Assembly (NCBI RefSeq): GCF_965138505.1
Contig: NZ_CBCSCO010000002.1
Coordinates: 1 to 64,000 of the forward strand
Source: Litorimonas haliclonae
GTDB lineage: Bacteria; Pseudomonadota; Alphaproteobacteria; Caulobacterales; Maricaulaceae
Length of the DNA stretch: 64,000 nt
Direction: 5' to 3'
The notes beneath the pieces are model-generated. The model was not told the DNA's origin. It did no database searches and worked only from the letters and a program-made list of their open reading frames with translations. Position 1 is the stretch's first letter. Each line of letters begins with the position of its first letter. This document shows positions 1-8,544 of the stretch, piece by piece. The translations under genes were made by a program, and so were the position numbers.

Positions 1-53
1 AGGGGGCGGAGGCGGCGGAAGCTGGTAGGTTTTCTTTCGCCCAATCATCATAG
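1..53 (+). other. possible 3' end of an upstream plus-strand gene
   Basis: The first bases stay open in two plus-strand frames: one ends at TAG 26-28 after a glycine run, the other at TAG 51-53 after an Ala/Glu-rich stretch. Either could be the tail of a gene entering from the left and sharing the terminator that follows. Too little is present to name a product. Confidence 0.2.
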
Positions 54-60
54 CTCAATA

Positions 61-90
61 AAAAACCCGCCTAAAAAAGCGGGTTTTTAA
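61..90. terminator. bidirectional intrinsic terminator after acnA
   Basis: A perfect 10-bp inverted repeat (61-70 and 79-88) with an 8-nt A-rich loop and A/T tracts on both sides. It can terminate acnA arriving on the minus strand and any gene entering from the left. Confidence 0.85.
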
Positions 91-110
91 ATTTATTGTT
101 TCAGCGTGGC

Positions 111-2801
111 TTATTCAGCGGCGACTGCTTCCCGGGCAAGATTCCGAAGCACGTAATGAAGAATGCCGCCATTGCGGTAATATTCCATCTCGTTTTCGGT
201 GTCGATGCGCACCTTGGCCGTGACAGATTTCTTTGATCCATCCGGGAATGTAATCATGACGTCAACTGTGCTTCGCGGTGTGATGTCTTTCAGGCCGGCA
301 ATGTCAACAGTCTCTTTCCCTGTCAGCCCGAGCTCTTCCCAGCCATCGCCGTCTTGGAATTCAAGAGGAAGCACGCCCATACCAATCAGGTTGGAGCGGT
401 GAATACGTTCAAAGCTATCTGCGATAACGGCTTTTACGCCAAGAAGGATCGTGCCTTTGGCCGCCCAGTCGCGGGAGGACCCGTTTCCGTATAGACCGCC
501 TGCAAAGACGACGAGGTCTTTACCGTCCGCTTTGTATTTTTCAGCCGCGTCAAAAATACTCATGACTTCATCTGTTGGGACATAAGTCGTGACGCCGCCA
601 ACCGTGCCGGGGGCCATCAGGTTTTTAATCCGAATATTGGCAAAGGTGCCGCGCATCATAACTTCATGGTTGCCGCGACGAGAGCCGAAGGAGTTGAATT
701 CGGCCCGCTCGACATTGTGGTCTTTAAGATAACGACCTGCCGGGCCGTCGGCCTTAATGGAGCCAGCAGGGCTGATGTGGTCGGTTGTGATAGAGTCGCC
801 GAGCAACGCCAGAATATTGGCGTTCTTGACGTCTTCGATCGGATCTGGCGTCGTCGTCATGCCCTCAAAATAAGGGGGGTTTCGAACGTAAGTTGAATCC
901 GGCTGCCAATCATAGGTTTCGCCGCCTGTCACTTTGATTTTCTGCCACTGTTTGTCACCTTTATAGAGGTCGCCATAGCGGTCTGTGAACATTTTGCGGT
1001 TAATAATCTTGCGCACGACCTCAGCAATTTCTGCTGAATCCGGCCAGATGTCTTTCAGATAAACGTCATTGCCGTCTTTATCGACGCCCAGCGGATCTGC
1101 TTCGAAATCGTGATGCATTGATCCGGCCAGAGCGTAGGCGACGACCAAAGGCGGAGACGCCAGGAAGTTGGCTTTAATATCCGGGCCAATACGGCCTTCA
1201 AAGTTTCGGTTGCCTGAGAGAACGGAACAGGAAACGAGGTCGCCTTCAGCAATTGCTTCGGCCAATTCAGGTGCCAATGGACCAGAGTTACCGATACAGG
1301 TTGTGCAGCCATAGCCGACAACATCAAATCCAAGTTGGTTCAACTCTTTCTGAAGATTGGACTTTTCCAAATATTCGCCAACTACTTGCGATCCGGGTGC
1401 GAGGGAGGTTTTCACCCAAGGCTTAACGGTCAGGCCAAGTTTATTGGCTTTTTGAGCCACAAGACCCGCCGCCATCATAACAGACGGGTTGGAAGTGTTG
1501 GTGCAGGATGTAATAGCTGCGATAAAGACATCGCCGTGATCAACGGAGTAATCTTTGCCTTTGACCTCTACAGAAGAGTCGCCATCCGGTGTTTTTTCAA
1601 ATTCATCCCGCAAGATTTTAGCAAATGTTTTATTTGCGCCTTTTAAATCAAAACGGTCTTGCGGACGCTTAGGTCCGGCAAGAGACGGCATAACAGTCGT
1701 CATGTCGAGTGATAATGTATCCGTATATTCCGGTGTGACTTCATCGCGCCACAGGCCTTGAGCCTTCGCATAGGCTTCCACAAGCTCGACACGAGATTCT
1801 TCACGGCCAGTTGCCTCAAGATATTTCAATGTGTCTGAATCGATGGGGAAGAATCCGCAAGTCGCGCCGTATTCCGGCGCCATATTGGCAATGGTCGCCT
1901 GATCTTCGAGTGACATGGAATCAAGCCCGTCACCGTAAAATTCGACGAATTTTCCGACAACGCCTTTTTCGCGGAGCATTTGCACAACGCGCAATACGAG
2001 GTCAGTCGCTGTAGTGCCTTCAACCAGTTTACCTTTCAGTTCGAAGCCAACCACTTCAGGGATGAGCATGGAAATAGGCTGACCAAGCATAGCGGCTTCG
2101 GCTTCGATACCGCCGACGCCCCAACCTAAAACGGAGAGGCCGTTGATCATGGTTGTGTGAGAGTCTGTCCCGACCAAAGTGTCAGGGAAGGCGTAAGTTT
2201 TGCCGCCCTCTGTTTTCGTCCAGACTGTCTGAGCCAAGTTCTCTAGGTTTACCTGGTGACAAATACCTGTTCCCGGAGGAACAACCGCGAAATTGTCAAA
2301 GGCTTCCTGACCCCATTTCAAGAAGTCATACCGCTCGCCGTTACGCTCATATTCACGTTTGACGTTTTTCTTGAATGCCTGCGGCGTGCCGTAATAATCC
2401 ACCATCACCGAATGGTCGATGACAAGGTGAACAGGATTAAGCGGGTTAATCGCTTCGGCAGACCCGCCCAGATTGACCATTGCGTCGCGCATAGCCGCCA
2501 GATCGACCACAGCGGGAACGCCGGTGAAATCTTGCATCAGAACGCGCGCTGGACGATAGGCGATTTCATGAGTGGATGTTTTTGGGCCGAGCCAGTCTGC
2601 AATGGCCTGAATATCTTCTTTCTTAACAGTATTGCCATCTTCGTGGCGGAGTAGATTTTCCAAAAGGACTTTTAAGGAGCGAGGCAGTTTGGATATATTT
2701 TTTAATCCATTTTTCTCTGCTTCTTTTAGGTCGAAATAGGTATAGGTGCCGCCGCGTACTTCTAACGTACGTTCGCAATTAAAACTGTCCAGTGAGGCCA
2801 T
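111..2801 (-). CDS. acnA: aconitate hydratase (AcnA type)
   Basis: Isomerises citrate to isocitrate in the TCA cycle through a [4Fe-4S] cluster, in the cytosol. The 896-residue length and domain order fit the AcnA/IRP1 family, with the swivel domain at the C-terminus. The three cluster cysteines are visible at C433 (SCTNTSNPS) and C499/C502 (CTTCIGNSG). The N-terminal aconitase signature with GTDSHTTMING is near residue 211. The ATG is preceded by an AAGGA ribosome site. The gene is monocistronic: a terminator follows it and a 122-nt gap precedes it. No truncation or frameshift is seen. Confidence 0.97.
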   Translation of the reverse strand: MASLDSFNCERTLEVRGGTYTYFDLKEAEKNGLKNISKLPRSLKVLLENLLRHEDGNTVKKEDIQAIADWLGPKTSTHEIAYRPARVLMQDFTGVPAVVDLAAMRDAMVNLGGSAEAINPLNPVHLVIDHSVMVDYYGTPQAFKKNVKREYERNGERYDFLKWGQEAFDNFAVVPPGTGICHQVNLENLAQTVWTKTEGGKTYAFPDTLVGTDSHTTMINGLSVLGWGVGGIEAEAAMLGQPISMLIPEVVGFELKGKLVEGTTATDLVLRVVQMLREKGVVGKFVEFYGDGLDSMSLEDQATIANMAPEYGATCGFFPIDSDTLKYLEATGREESRVELVEAYAKAQGLWRDEVTPEYTDTLSLDMTTVMPSLAGPKRPQDRFDLKGANKTFAKILRDEFEKTPDGDSSVEVKGKDYSVDHGDVFIAAITSCTNTSNPSVMMAAGLVAQKANKLGLTVKPWVKTSLAPGSQVVGEYLEKSNLQKELNQLGFDVVGYGCTTCIGNSGPLAPELAEAIAEGDLVSCSVLSGNRNFEGRIGPDIKANFLASPPLVVAYALAGSMHHDFEADPLGVDKDGNDVYLKDIWPDSAEIAEVVRKIINRKMFTDRYGDLYKGDKQWQKIKVTGGETYDWQPDSTYVRNPPYFEGMTTTPDPIEDVKNANILALLGDSITTDHISPAGSIKADGPAGRYLKDHNVERAEFNSFGSRRGNHEVMMRGTFANIRIKNLMAPGTVGGVTTYVPTDEVMSIFDAAEKYKADGKDLVVFAGGLYGNGSSRDWAAKGTILLGVKAVIADSFERIHRSNLIGMGVLPLEFQDGDGWEELGLTGKETVDIAGLKDITPRSTVDVMITFPDGSKKSVTAKVRIDTENEMEYYRNGGILHYVLRNLAREAVAAE

Positions 2802-2923
2802 GGGAAATCCTTAGTCTTGAAATATCTTCGAATATACGCGGTCTTATAGCAGGATAAGGGCCGTATTCAATTGTAAAGCGCGGTCAAAGCAGGAGCGAAT
2901 AGTCGTTAGACCCAATGTGAAGG

Positions 2924-3208
2924 TTAAAGGGACTGAGCCAAAAGCCGCCACGCATATTCACATAAGCGCCGCCCGGCCAAACGTTCCATCAAGTAGGTGT
3001 TCAACGCTTTTTGTTCGTCCGTAAATGGTTGGAAAGCGTTCACATTGTGCGCTGACCGTAAAATATAGAGGAAGGTTTGAGAGGGGGTTTGAGCTGCCTC
3101 CCATTCTGCACTGGAAGGGCTTCCCGATTCGATCGATTGAATGACAGCTTCCAGGCGGGACTGAACTTCGCTCCTGCGAATCAAATTGCTCTCTACCAAT
3201 TGTCCCAT
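2924..3208 (-). CDS. hypothetical 94-residue protein
   Basis: A small soluble protein with no membrane segment or signal peptide, and no family I recognise. It has a charged helical N-terminus and an Arg/Leu-rich C-terminal half. It lies 72 nt downstream of the yciB-type gene on the same strand, so it may be the last gene of the mtaB-ftsY-yciB unit. The frame is closed by an in-frame TGA shortly upstream of the ATG, so the start cannot lie much further out. No strong ribosome site is visible, which lowers confidence that it is translated. Confidence 0.5.
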   Translation of the reverse strand: MGQLVESNLIRRSEVQSRLEAVIQSIESGSPSSAEWEAAQTPSQTFLYILRSAHNVNAFQPFTDEQKALNTYLMERLAGRRLCEYAWRLLAQSL

Positions 3209-3280
3209 GGGCAGCGCGGTATCACGGCCGCCTCATTTTACAATTGGCTGAAGAGGTTATGGTGAATCAAATCTTAAGCC

Positions 3281-3889
3281 TCAGGCCTGACTGTCTTCGT
3301 CGCCTGTCTTCATTCTCCCAAAACGTTGAATGAAGGGGATTTGAGTGAGAGTAAAGATTATGGTCAGAGGGAAGAAACCGAACACCTTAAAGCCCGCCCA
3401 GAAGTCTTCGGAAAAATTACGCCAAATAATTTCGTTGAGAACCGCCATTGCAAAAAAGAAGAGTCCCCAGCGGATAGCGAGTACATTCCACTTGTCGTCG
3501 GCAAGCTCGATCGCGCTCCCCATCAATAGTTTGACTACATTTTTCTTGAAGAAGACTCCTCCAATCACCGCGAGCCCGAAAAGTGTGTTTAAAATTGTCG
3601 GCTTCATGAAAAAGATAACTTTATTTCCAGTGAAAAAAGCAAGACCGGCAAACAATACAACAACTGCCGTCGTAAAAATCAACAGCCCGGAAACATGGCG
3701 GTGACGAACCCAGGAATATAGCAGCGCCAGAGTCGCGGTCACGCCCAAGACGCCCGCTGCATAGATCATAGCGTCGTCCGGACTTGTCCGCTTGAAATAT
3801 TGAAAGGCCGCAAAAAAGATCAAAAGCGGACCAAAATCGAGCCAGAAACTTTGTTTCTTGGCGGGAGGCGGAAGGGTCGGATCAGTCAT
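3281..3889 (-). CDS. yciB: inner membrane septation protein A family (YciB/IspZ)
   Basis: A 202-residue integral membrane protein of the YciB/IspZ family, associated with cell-envelope integrity and septation; its biochemical activity is not firmly known. About five to six hydrophobic segments run from residue 20 to 190. Family-typical patches include the N-terminal FWLDFGPLLIFF, a central GNKVIFFMKPTI and a C-terminal WAGFKVFGFFPLTIIFT. It lies 109 nt downstream of ftsY on the same strand, a common alphaproteobacterial arrangement. Length is normal for the family. Confidence 0.9.
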   Translation of the reverse strand: MTDPTLPPPAKKQSFWLDFGPLLIFFAAFQYFKRTSPDDAMIYAAGVLGVTATLALLYSWVRHRHVSGLLIFTTAVVVLFAGLAFFTGNKVIFFMKPTILNTLFGLAVIGGVFFKKNVVKLLMGSAIELADDKWNVLAIRWGLFFFAMAVLNEIIWRNFSEDFWAGFKVFGFFPLTIIFTLTQIPFIQRFGRMKTGDEDSQA

Positions 3890-3998
3890 ACATGGCTCAT
3901 TTTTCTACGCTGAGGGGTGCAGGCCGTGTGCTTTAAAATGGGGTGAATGGCAAGCGCTTGGCAACGGGTCTAAAAAACTCACTCAAACATCTTACGTG

Positions 3999-5792
3999 CT
4001 ATTCGCTCATCTCATCGGCCACGCCGGAAAGAGCCGCGGCAAAGACCGGAGCCGAGAAGTTTTCCAAATCCTCAATTCGCTCACCAATCCCAATACAATG
4101 AATTGGGAGTTTGTATTTATCCGATAATGCTACGAGCACCCCGCCCTTAGCTGTGCCGTCAAGCTTGGTCATGATAAGGCCGGAAACTTCGGCGGTTTTG
4201 GCAAAGGCTTCGGTTTGCATAAGGGCGTTTTGTCCGACCGTCGCGTCCAGCACCAAAATGGAATGATGCGGGGCCGTTTCGTCCTGTTTCTTTATGACGC
4301 GAAGGATCTTCGAGAGCTCATCCATCAGCTCTGTCCGGTTCTGCAATCGGCCTGCCGTATCGATCATCAGAATATCAAATTCTTCGCGTCGGGCGCGATC
4401 AATTGCATCATAAACCAAGCCAGCGGCGTCCGAACCAAGTTTGCCGGACATGACAGGCGCATTGGCTCTCTCGCCCCAAACAGAAAGCTGTTCAAAAGCG
4501 GCGGCGCGGAAAGTGTCTCCGGCTGCGATTAAAACTTTTTTGCCCTCATCCGTAAAACGTTTCGCAATTTTGCCTAAGGTCGTTGTCTTGCCCGATCCAT
4601 TGACTCCTACAAAAAGCATGATTTGTGGTTTGATAGACCCAAGGACAATGGGTTTCTCAAGGGGCGTCAGGATTTCCGAAATAACATCTGCCAAAGCGAT
4701 TTTTATTTCCAAATCTGTGATCTGTTTATCAAATTTACTTTCAGCTAAGCGCGAAGTCACCTTCATGGCGGCGCCTGTGCCGAGGTCGGACGCGATCAAA
4801 ATGTCCTCTAGGTCTTCGAGGGCTTCGTCATCCAGTGTGCGTTTGTTAAAGCTCGCCGCCATACTGTCCGACATGCGGGAAGTGGATTTTCGCAGGCCTG
4901 CGGAAATACGGTCGAGGAAATTGGTGCGGACAGGAGTGGGTTCTACCTGCGGCGCCAGTTTCCCCTCGGCTTCCAGTTTGGCGCGCCGTTCAGCTTCGGC
5001 TTTGGCGAGAGCTTCGCGTTCATTCGCTTCGCGGGTTGCCCGCTCTTCAGCAATTCGCGCCCGCCGTTCGGCTTCCTGGGCTTCTTCGGCAAGCTGTTTA
5101 AGGCGTTCGGCCTCTGCCTCTTTCGCCTGTTTCTCAGCTAGTTTTTCAGCCTCTTCTTCAGCGGCTTTTCGCGCAGCTTCTTCCTGACGAGCGATTTCGG
5201 CTTTTTTCGCCGCCTCCGCTTCGGCGCGAGCTTTCGCCTCTGCCTCGGTTTTGGCTAGCAGCGCAGCCTTTTCCTCGGCGTCCTTGGCCGCTTTGAGCGC
5301 GGCGTCTTCTTCGGTTTTCCGTCTCGCCTCTGCCTTGGCTTGTTCTTCTGCTTCTTTGCGCTGTGCCTCCGCCCTTTCCGCCGCGAGGGCAGCTTGTTTT
5401 TCAGCGAGCGCTTTCGCCTCGGCTTCGGCTTTCTCTTTAGCGGCTTTTACCTTCGCCTCTCGCTCCGCTTTCAGCGTTTGCTCGCGAGCTCTTTCCTCTG
5501 CGAGTTGCTTGGCCCGCGCCAAATCTTTTGCGGCCTGAATTTCAGACTGGCGTTGGTCTTCTGCCTCTTGTCTCGCTTTTTCTTCGTCAGAGGTTTCGGT
5601 CTCGTCTTGACCGTCCATCGTTCGGGCAGATTTAAGCGCGGCCGCATTAATCGCTGCCATGCGAGCAGCCATTTGTTCATCAACCCGCTTTTGTTCTTCG
5701 GCTCGTTTCGCTGCTTCTTCGGCGCGCTTTTCATCCTTTGACTTAAACCCCAGCTTTGAGAGGAACCCTTTTTTCTTTTTCTCTTCAGCCAT
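3999..5792 (-). CDS. ftsY: signal recognition particle receptor FtsY with a very long N-terminal domain
   Basis: The SRP receptor GTPase docks ribosome-SRP complexes at the membrane translocon. The C-terminal NG domain, from about residue 300, carries the P-loop GVNGSGKT at 396-403, DTFRAAAFEQ, DTAGR at 478-482, TKLD at 542-545 and the closing GIGERIEDLENF. Residues about 8-285 form an Ala/Glu/Lys/Arg-rich, probably coiled-coil acidic region, far longer than in many FtsY proteins. Its ATG overlaps the mtaB stop as TAATG, so translation is probably coupled. The NG domain looks intact. Confidence 0.96.
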   Translation of the reverse strand: MAEEKKKKGFLSKLGFKSKDEKRAEEAAKRAEEQKRVDEQMAARMAAINAAALKSARTMDGQDETETSDEEKARQEAEDQRQSEIQAAKDLARAKQLAEERAREQTLKAEREAKVKAAKEKAEAEAKALAEKQAALAAERAEAQRKEAEEQAKAEARRKTEEDAALKAAKDAEEKAALLAKTEAEAKARAEAEAAKKAEIARQEEAARKAAEEEAEKLAEKQAKEAEAERLKQLAEEAQEAERRARIAEERATREANEREALAKAEAERRAKLEAEGKLAPQVEPTPVRTNFLDRISAGLRKSTSRMSDSMAASFNKRTLDDEALEDLEDILIASDLGTGAAMKVTSRLAESKFDKQITDLEIKIALADVISEILTPLEKPIVLGSIKPQIMLFVGVNGSGKTTTLGKIAKRFTDEGKKVLIAAGDTFRAAAFEQLSVWGERANAPVMSGKLGSDAAGLVYDAIDRARREEFDILMIDTAGRLQNRTELMDELSKILRVIKKQDETAPHHSILVLDATVGQNALMQTEAFAKTAEVSGLIMTKLDGTAKGGVLVALSDKYKLPIHCIGIGERIEDLENFSAPVFAAALSGVADEMSE

Positions 5793-7090
5793 TAAATCAA
5801 AGTACCTATTAGATGGTCGGGGGTTGATCCCGTGATTTCAACTTTTGCCAAGCTACCGCTTTTCGGAGGGCTGTCCACCTTTACCAGAGAGAAATCAGGC
5901 AGCCTGCCAAGGCCAGTTTCCTCAAACAGTGCGGTATCTGTCGACCCAATTCGGGTTTTCAAATGATCTGCTTTAAGGCGCGCGCTTTCTTCCCGCAGGA
6001 CCTTGGCGCGGGCTTTCACGGTATTGCCGTGAACCGGCGGTATTTTCGCTGCCGGCGTGCCTTCGCGGGCGGAATAAGGGAATACATGAAGCCAGGGAAT
6101 CTCGACTTCTGAAATAATAGAGCGTGAGTTTTCGAACATGGCGTCATCTTCGGTCGGAAATCCCGCGATGATATCTGCTCCAAACGTCATGTCAGGGCGT
6201 GCCGCTTTCAGGCGCTGACAAAGCTCTATAACATCAGCGCGGCTGTGGCGGCGCTTCATCCGTTTCAATATCATGTCATCCCCGGCCTGTAGAGAGAGAT
6301 GCAAATAGGGCGTCATCCGGATGTCGTTTACGAGCAGATCAAATAAAACCTCATCCACCTCTGCCGGATCAATAGAGGAGAGACGCAGACGTGGCAGGCC
6401 CGGCACAAGTTTTAGCACTCGCCTCACCAAATCCCCGAGTGGCGGTTTACCTGGGAGGTCTCCGCCCCAACTCGACAAATCGACCCCTGTCAGCACAACT
6501 TCGTTATAGCCTTGCGCCACGAGTGAGCGGACAGAATTGACAACTTCTCCGGCAGGGACGCTACGCGCATTGCCGCGGCCATAAGGGATGATGCAGAATG
6601 TGCAGCGATGATCGCATCCGTTTTGGACTTGTAGGAAAGCCCGGCTGCGGTTTTGTGATTTCTCTAAGGGTTGGTTTCCGCCGCCCATAAATTGCGGCGC
6701 GGTTTCGGCAACGCTCATAATGTCGTTGACGCGAATAGGTTCTGAGCTTTCCAAAAACTCCGGGTCGAAACTTAATGGCGACATTTTCTCGTGATTGCCA
6801 ATAACTTTATCGACGCCTTTAATGGCGGCAAAAGCGGTCGGATCAATTTGCGCGGCGCACCCCGTGACGATGACGGTGGCCTCAGGGTTTTCGCGCCGGG
6901 CCTTCCGCACTTGGCGGCGGCTTTCGGCCACGGCTTCGTTTGTTACGGCGCATGTATTTATAACGATAGCGTCTTTCAGGCCTGAGTCCCGCGCATGGCC
7001 GGCTATTACATCACTCTCATAGGCGTTCAGCCGACAGCCCAAGGTGATGACTTTCGTTTCGCTTTCGCCGATGTCAGGGCTCTGTGCCAT
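5792..7090 (-). CDS. mtaB: tRNA t6A37 methylthiotransferase MtaB
   Basis: A radical-SAM methylthiotransferase that converts t6A to ms2t6A at position 37 of ANN-decoding tRNAs. The N-terminal MTTase domain has the three expected cysteines C19, C47 and C78. The radical-SAM triad is C159, C163, C166 (CDHRCTFC), followed by IIPYGRGNARS. A C-terminal TRAM-like region ends the 432 residues. It is the first gene of the minus-strand mtaB-ftsY set; dapF, often upstream in alphaproteobacteria, is replaced here by a divergent methyltransferase. Stop and ftsY start overlap by one base. Confidence 0.94.
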   Translation of the reverse strand: MAQSPDIGESETKVITLGCRLNAYESDVIAGHARDSGLKDAIVINTCAVTNEAVAESRRQVRKARRENPEATVIVTGCAAQIDPTAFAAIKGVDKVIGNHEKMSPLSFDPEFLESSEPIRVNDIMSVAETAPQFMGGGNQPLEKSQNRSRAFLQVQNGCDHRCTFCIIPYGRGNARSVPAGEVVNSVRSLVAQGYNEVVLTGVDLSSWGGDLPGKPPLGDLVRRVLKLVPGLPRLRLSSIDPAEVDEVLFDLLVNDIRMTPYLHLSLQAGDDMILKRMKRRHSRADVIELCQRLKAARPDMTFGADIIAGFPTEDDAMFENSRSIISEVEIPWLHVFPYSAREGTPAAKIPPVHGNTVKARAKVLREESARLKADHLKTRIGSTDTALFEETGLGRLPDFSLVKVDSPPKSGSLAKVEITGSTPDHLIGTLI

Positions 7091-7156
7091 GTCGCGCTAC
7101 ATGGTCACTAAATTATATGTGGTCAAGGCAGGTGCACACGGGTAAGGCGGCAAACG

Positions 7157-7960
7157 ATGAAAGCGCTGCTGAAAAAAGTCGTTCCTTTGCCCGTGAGGGT
7201 GGAAATTAAAAAGCTTGGTCATGCCTGGCTAGATTGGCGTGATCCCGTCGCGGGGAAACGCGTGCCATCCCGAAGAGATACTTTTATTGGCGGCGGTGAC
7301 TTCGTTGCCGTGGGAGAAGGCTTTTTTAAGACGTTGAAACGTCACGGCCTCCGCAAAGAGCATAGCGTTTTGGATATTGGCTGCGGGCAGGGCCGAATGG
7401 CGCGGCCAATGGTTGATTTTCTAACAGGCAATTATTTGGGAATGGATATTAATGCCGCCGGGATAGCTTGGTGCCAAGCGCAATATGCGGAGGTTTCTAA
7501 TTTCGAATTCCAACATATGGACGTTTATAATTCCCGCTATAACAAAGCGGGGACCCAGGTGGCAGAAGACTATATATTTCCAGTTGAAACCGACCGCTTT
7601 GACATGGCTTTTTTAACGTCTGTTTTCACGCATATGTTGGCAAAGGAGGTTGAGAACTACCTCTGTGAGATTTCGCGGAGTCTAAGACAAGGCGGCCAGG
7701 TTTTAGCAACATGGTATTTGCTGGATGAAACGAGCCAGGCTGCCGAAAGGCCCCATGTCGATTTTGCCTATGAGTTTGATGCCGTCAGCCGCACCTCGGT
7801 CAAGTCCACCCCGGAAGCCGCGATTGCGTTTGATACTGATTTCGTAAAGTCGCTTTATGAAAAAGCCGGATTAGAAATTGTGTCAATCGAGTTTGGTCAC
7901 TGGGCCCGTCCAGACAGTGCCTATATGCTGCAAGACTTGATTGTCGCTCGAAAAGCCTGA
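7157..7960 (+). CDS. class I SAM-dependent methyltransferase
   Basis: A 267-residue Rossmann-fold methyltransferase. Motif I is clear (VLDIGCGQGR, residues 71-80), followed by GMDINAAGIAWC as motif II, with an acidic FDMAFLTSVFTHM segment as motif IV. The N-terminus (first 45 residues) is basic. The substrate cannot be told from sequence; the fold resembles small-molecule or glycan-associated methyltransferases. It is transcribed divergently from mtaB with a 66-nt gap and converges on the IalB-like gene only 7 nt away. Confidence 0.8.
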   Translation: MKALLKKVVPLPVRVEIKKLGHAWLDWRDPVAGKRVPSRRDTFIGGGDFVAVGEGFFKTLKRHGLRKEHSVLDIGCGQGRMARPMVDFLTGNYLGMDINAAGIAWCQAQYAEVSNFEFQHMDVYNSRYNKAGTQVAEDYIFPVETDRFDMAFLTSVFTHMLAKEVENYLCEISRSLRQGGQVLATWYLLDETSQAAERPHVDFAYEFDAVSRTSVKSTPEAAIAFDTDFVKSLYEKAGLEIVSIEFGHWARPDSAYMLQDLIVARKA

Positions 7961-7967
7961 GGCAAAA

Positions 7968-8468
7968 TCAAGAGCAGGCGGATTTTACTTTCCGAAGGGC
8001 CGCTGTAATACCGCTGAGAGAGAAGACATAAGACGTTTCTGTCCCGCGTGAGCTTACCGCTTCAACCCGCATGTTCGCGCCCGCGCGCATCTTAGAAATG
8101 AGATTTCGCTCGTCGGCGCTAGAATCGACAAAGGCTTCATTTTCCGACGGATACATGGTCACTTTTGTCCGGCCAACATACGCCGCAGGAGATCGAGTGG
8201 TTTTGAGCGGATAGCCCGCTAAAAGGCTCGGCTGCTCAGTCGCTGCGCCGGATTTCCAGCTCGCCACCATAAAATAGACATCGCCGTGATTAACAGAGGT
8301 GGGCGCGCTAACTTCGGGCTTCGCCAAAGCGAAACAGGTGACGTCACCCCCTTCTGCGCGGGTGTAGACTGTCCAGTCAGAATAAGTGCCTTGCAACTCT
8401 TGGTTCGCCGCAAAAGCGGGAAGGGCCGAAGTGGCAGTCAGCATAAGGGCGACGAGAACGCGTTTCAT
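7968..8468 (-). CDS. exported invasion-associated locus B (IalB)-like protein
   Basis: A 166-residue protein with a clear signal peptide (MKRVLVALMLTATSALPAFA, cleavage after AFA). The mature part matches the general IalB pattern: a GTYSDWTVYT start, a cysteine in DVTCFALAKP, a final SACS cysteine that could pair with it, and a central MVASWKSG strand. IalB-family proteins are periplasmic or outer-membrane associated and of unclear biochemical role; the name reflects Bartonella work and does not imply invasion here. It appears monocistronic. Confidence 0.75.
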   Translation of the reverse strand: MKRVLVALMLTATSALPAFAANQELQGTYSDWTVYTRAEGGDVTCFALAKPEVSAPTSVNHGDVYFMVASWKSGAATEQPSLLAGYPLKTTRSPAAYVGRTKVTMYPSENEAFVDSSADERNLISKMRAGANMRVEAVSSRGTETSYVFSLSGITAALRKVKSACS

Positions 8469-8544
8469 AACGAATACCTGTTGATTTTAGTCTAACTCTA
8501 TTAGCGCAGATTTAGCGTTAAAACCGCGTTAATATCAGTCAGAT

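Noticed and set aside
4441..5187. A 248-residue plus-strand open frame opposite ftsY
   Set aside because: It is Ser/Ala/Arg-rich only because it is the complement of the Ala/Glu/Lys codons of FtsY; no ribosome site or recognisable motif.
4984..5560. Tandem DNA repeats or a CRISPR array within the repetitive ftsY region
   Set aside because: The repetition is at the level of Ala/Glu/Lys codons; no constant repeat unit or regular spacing is present.
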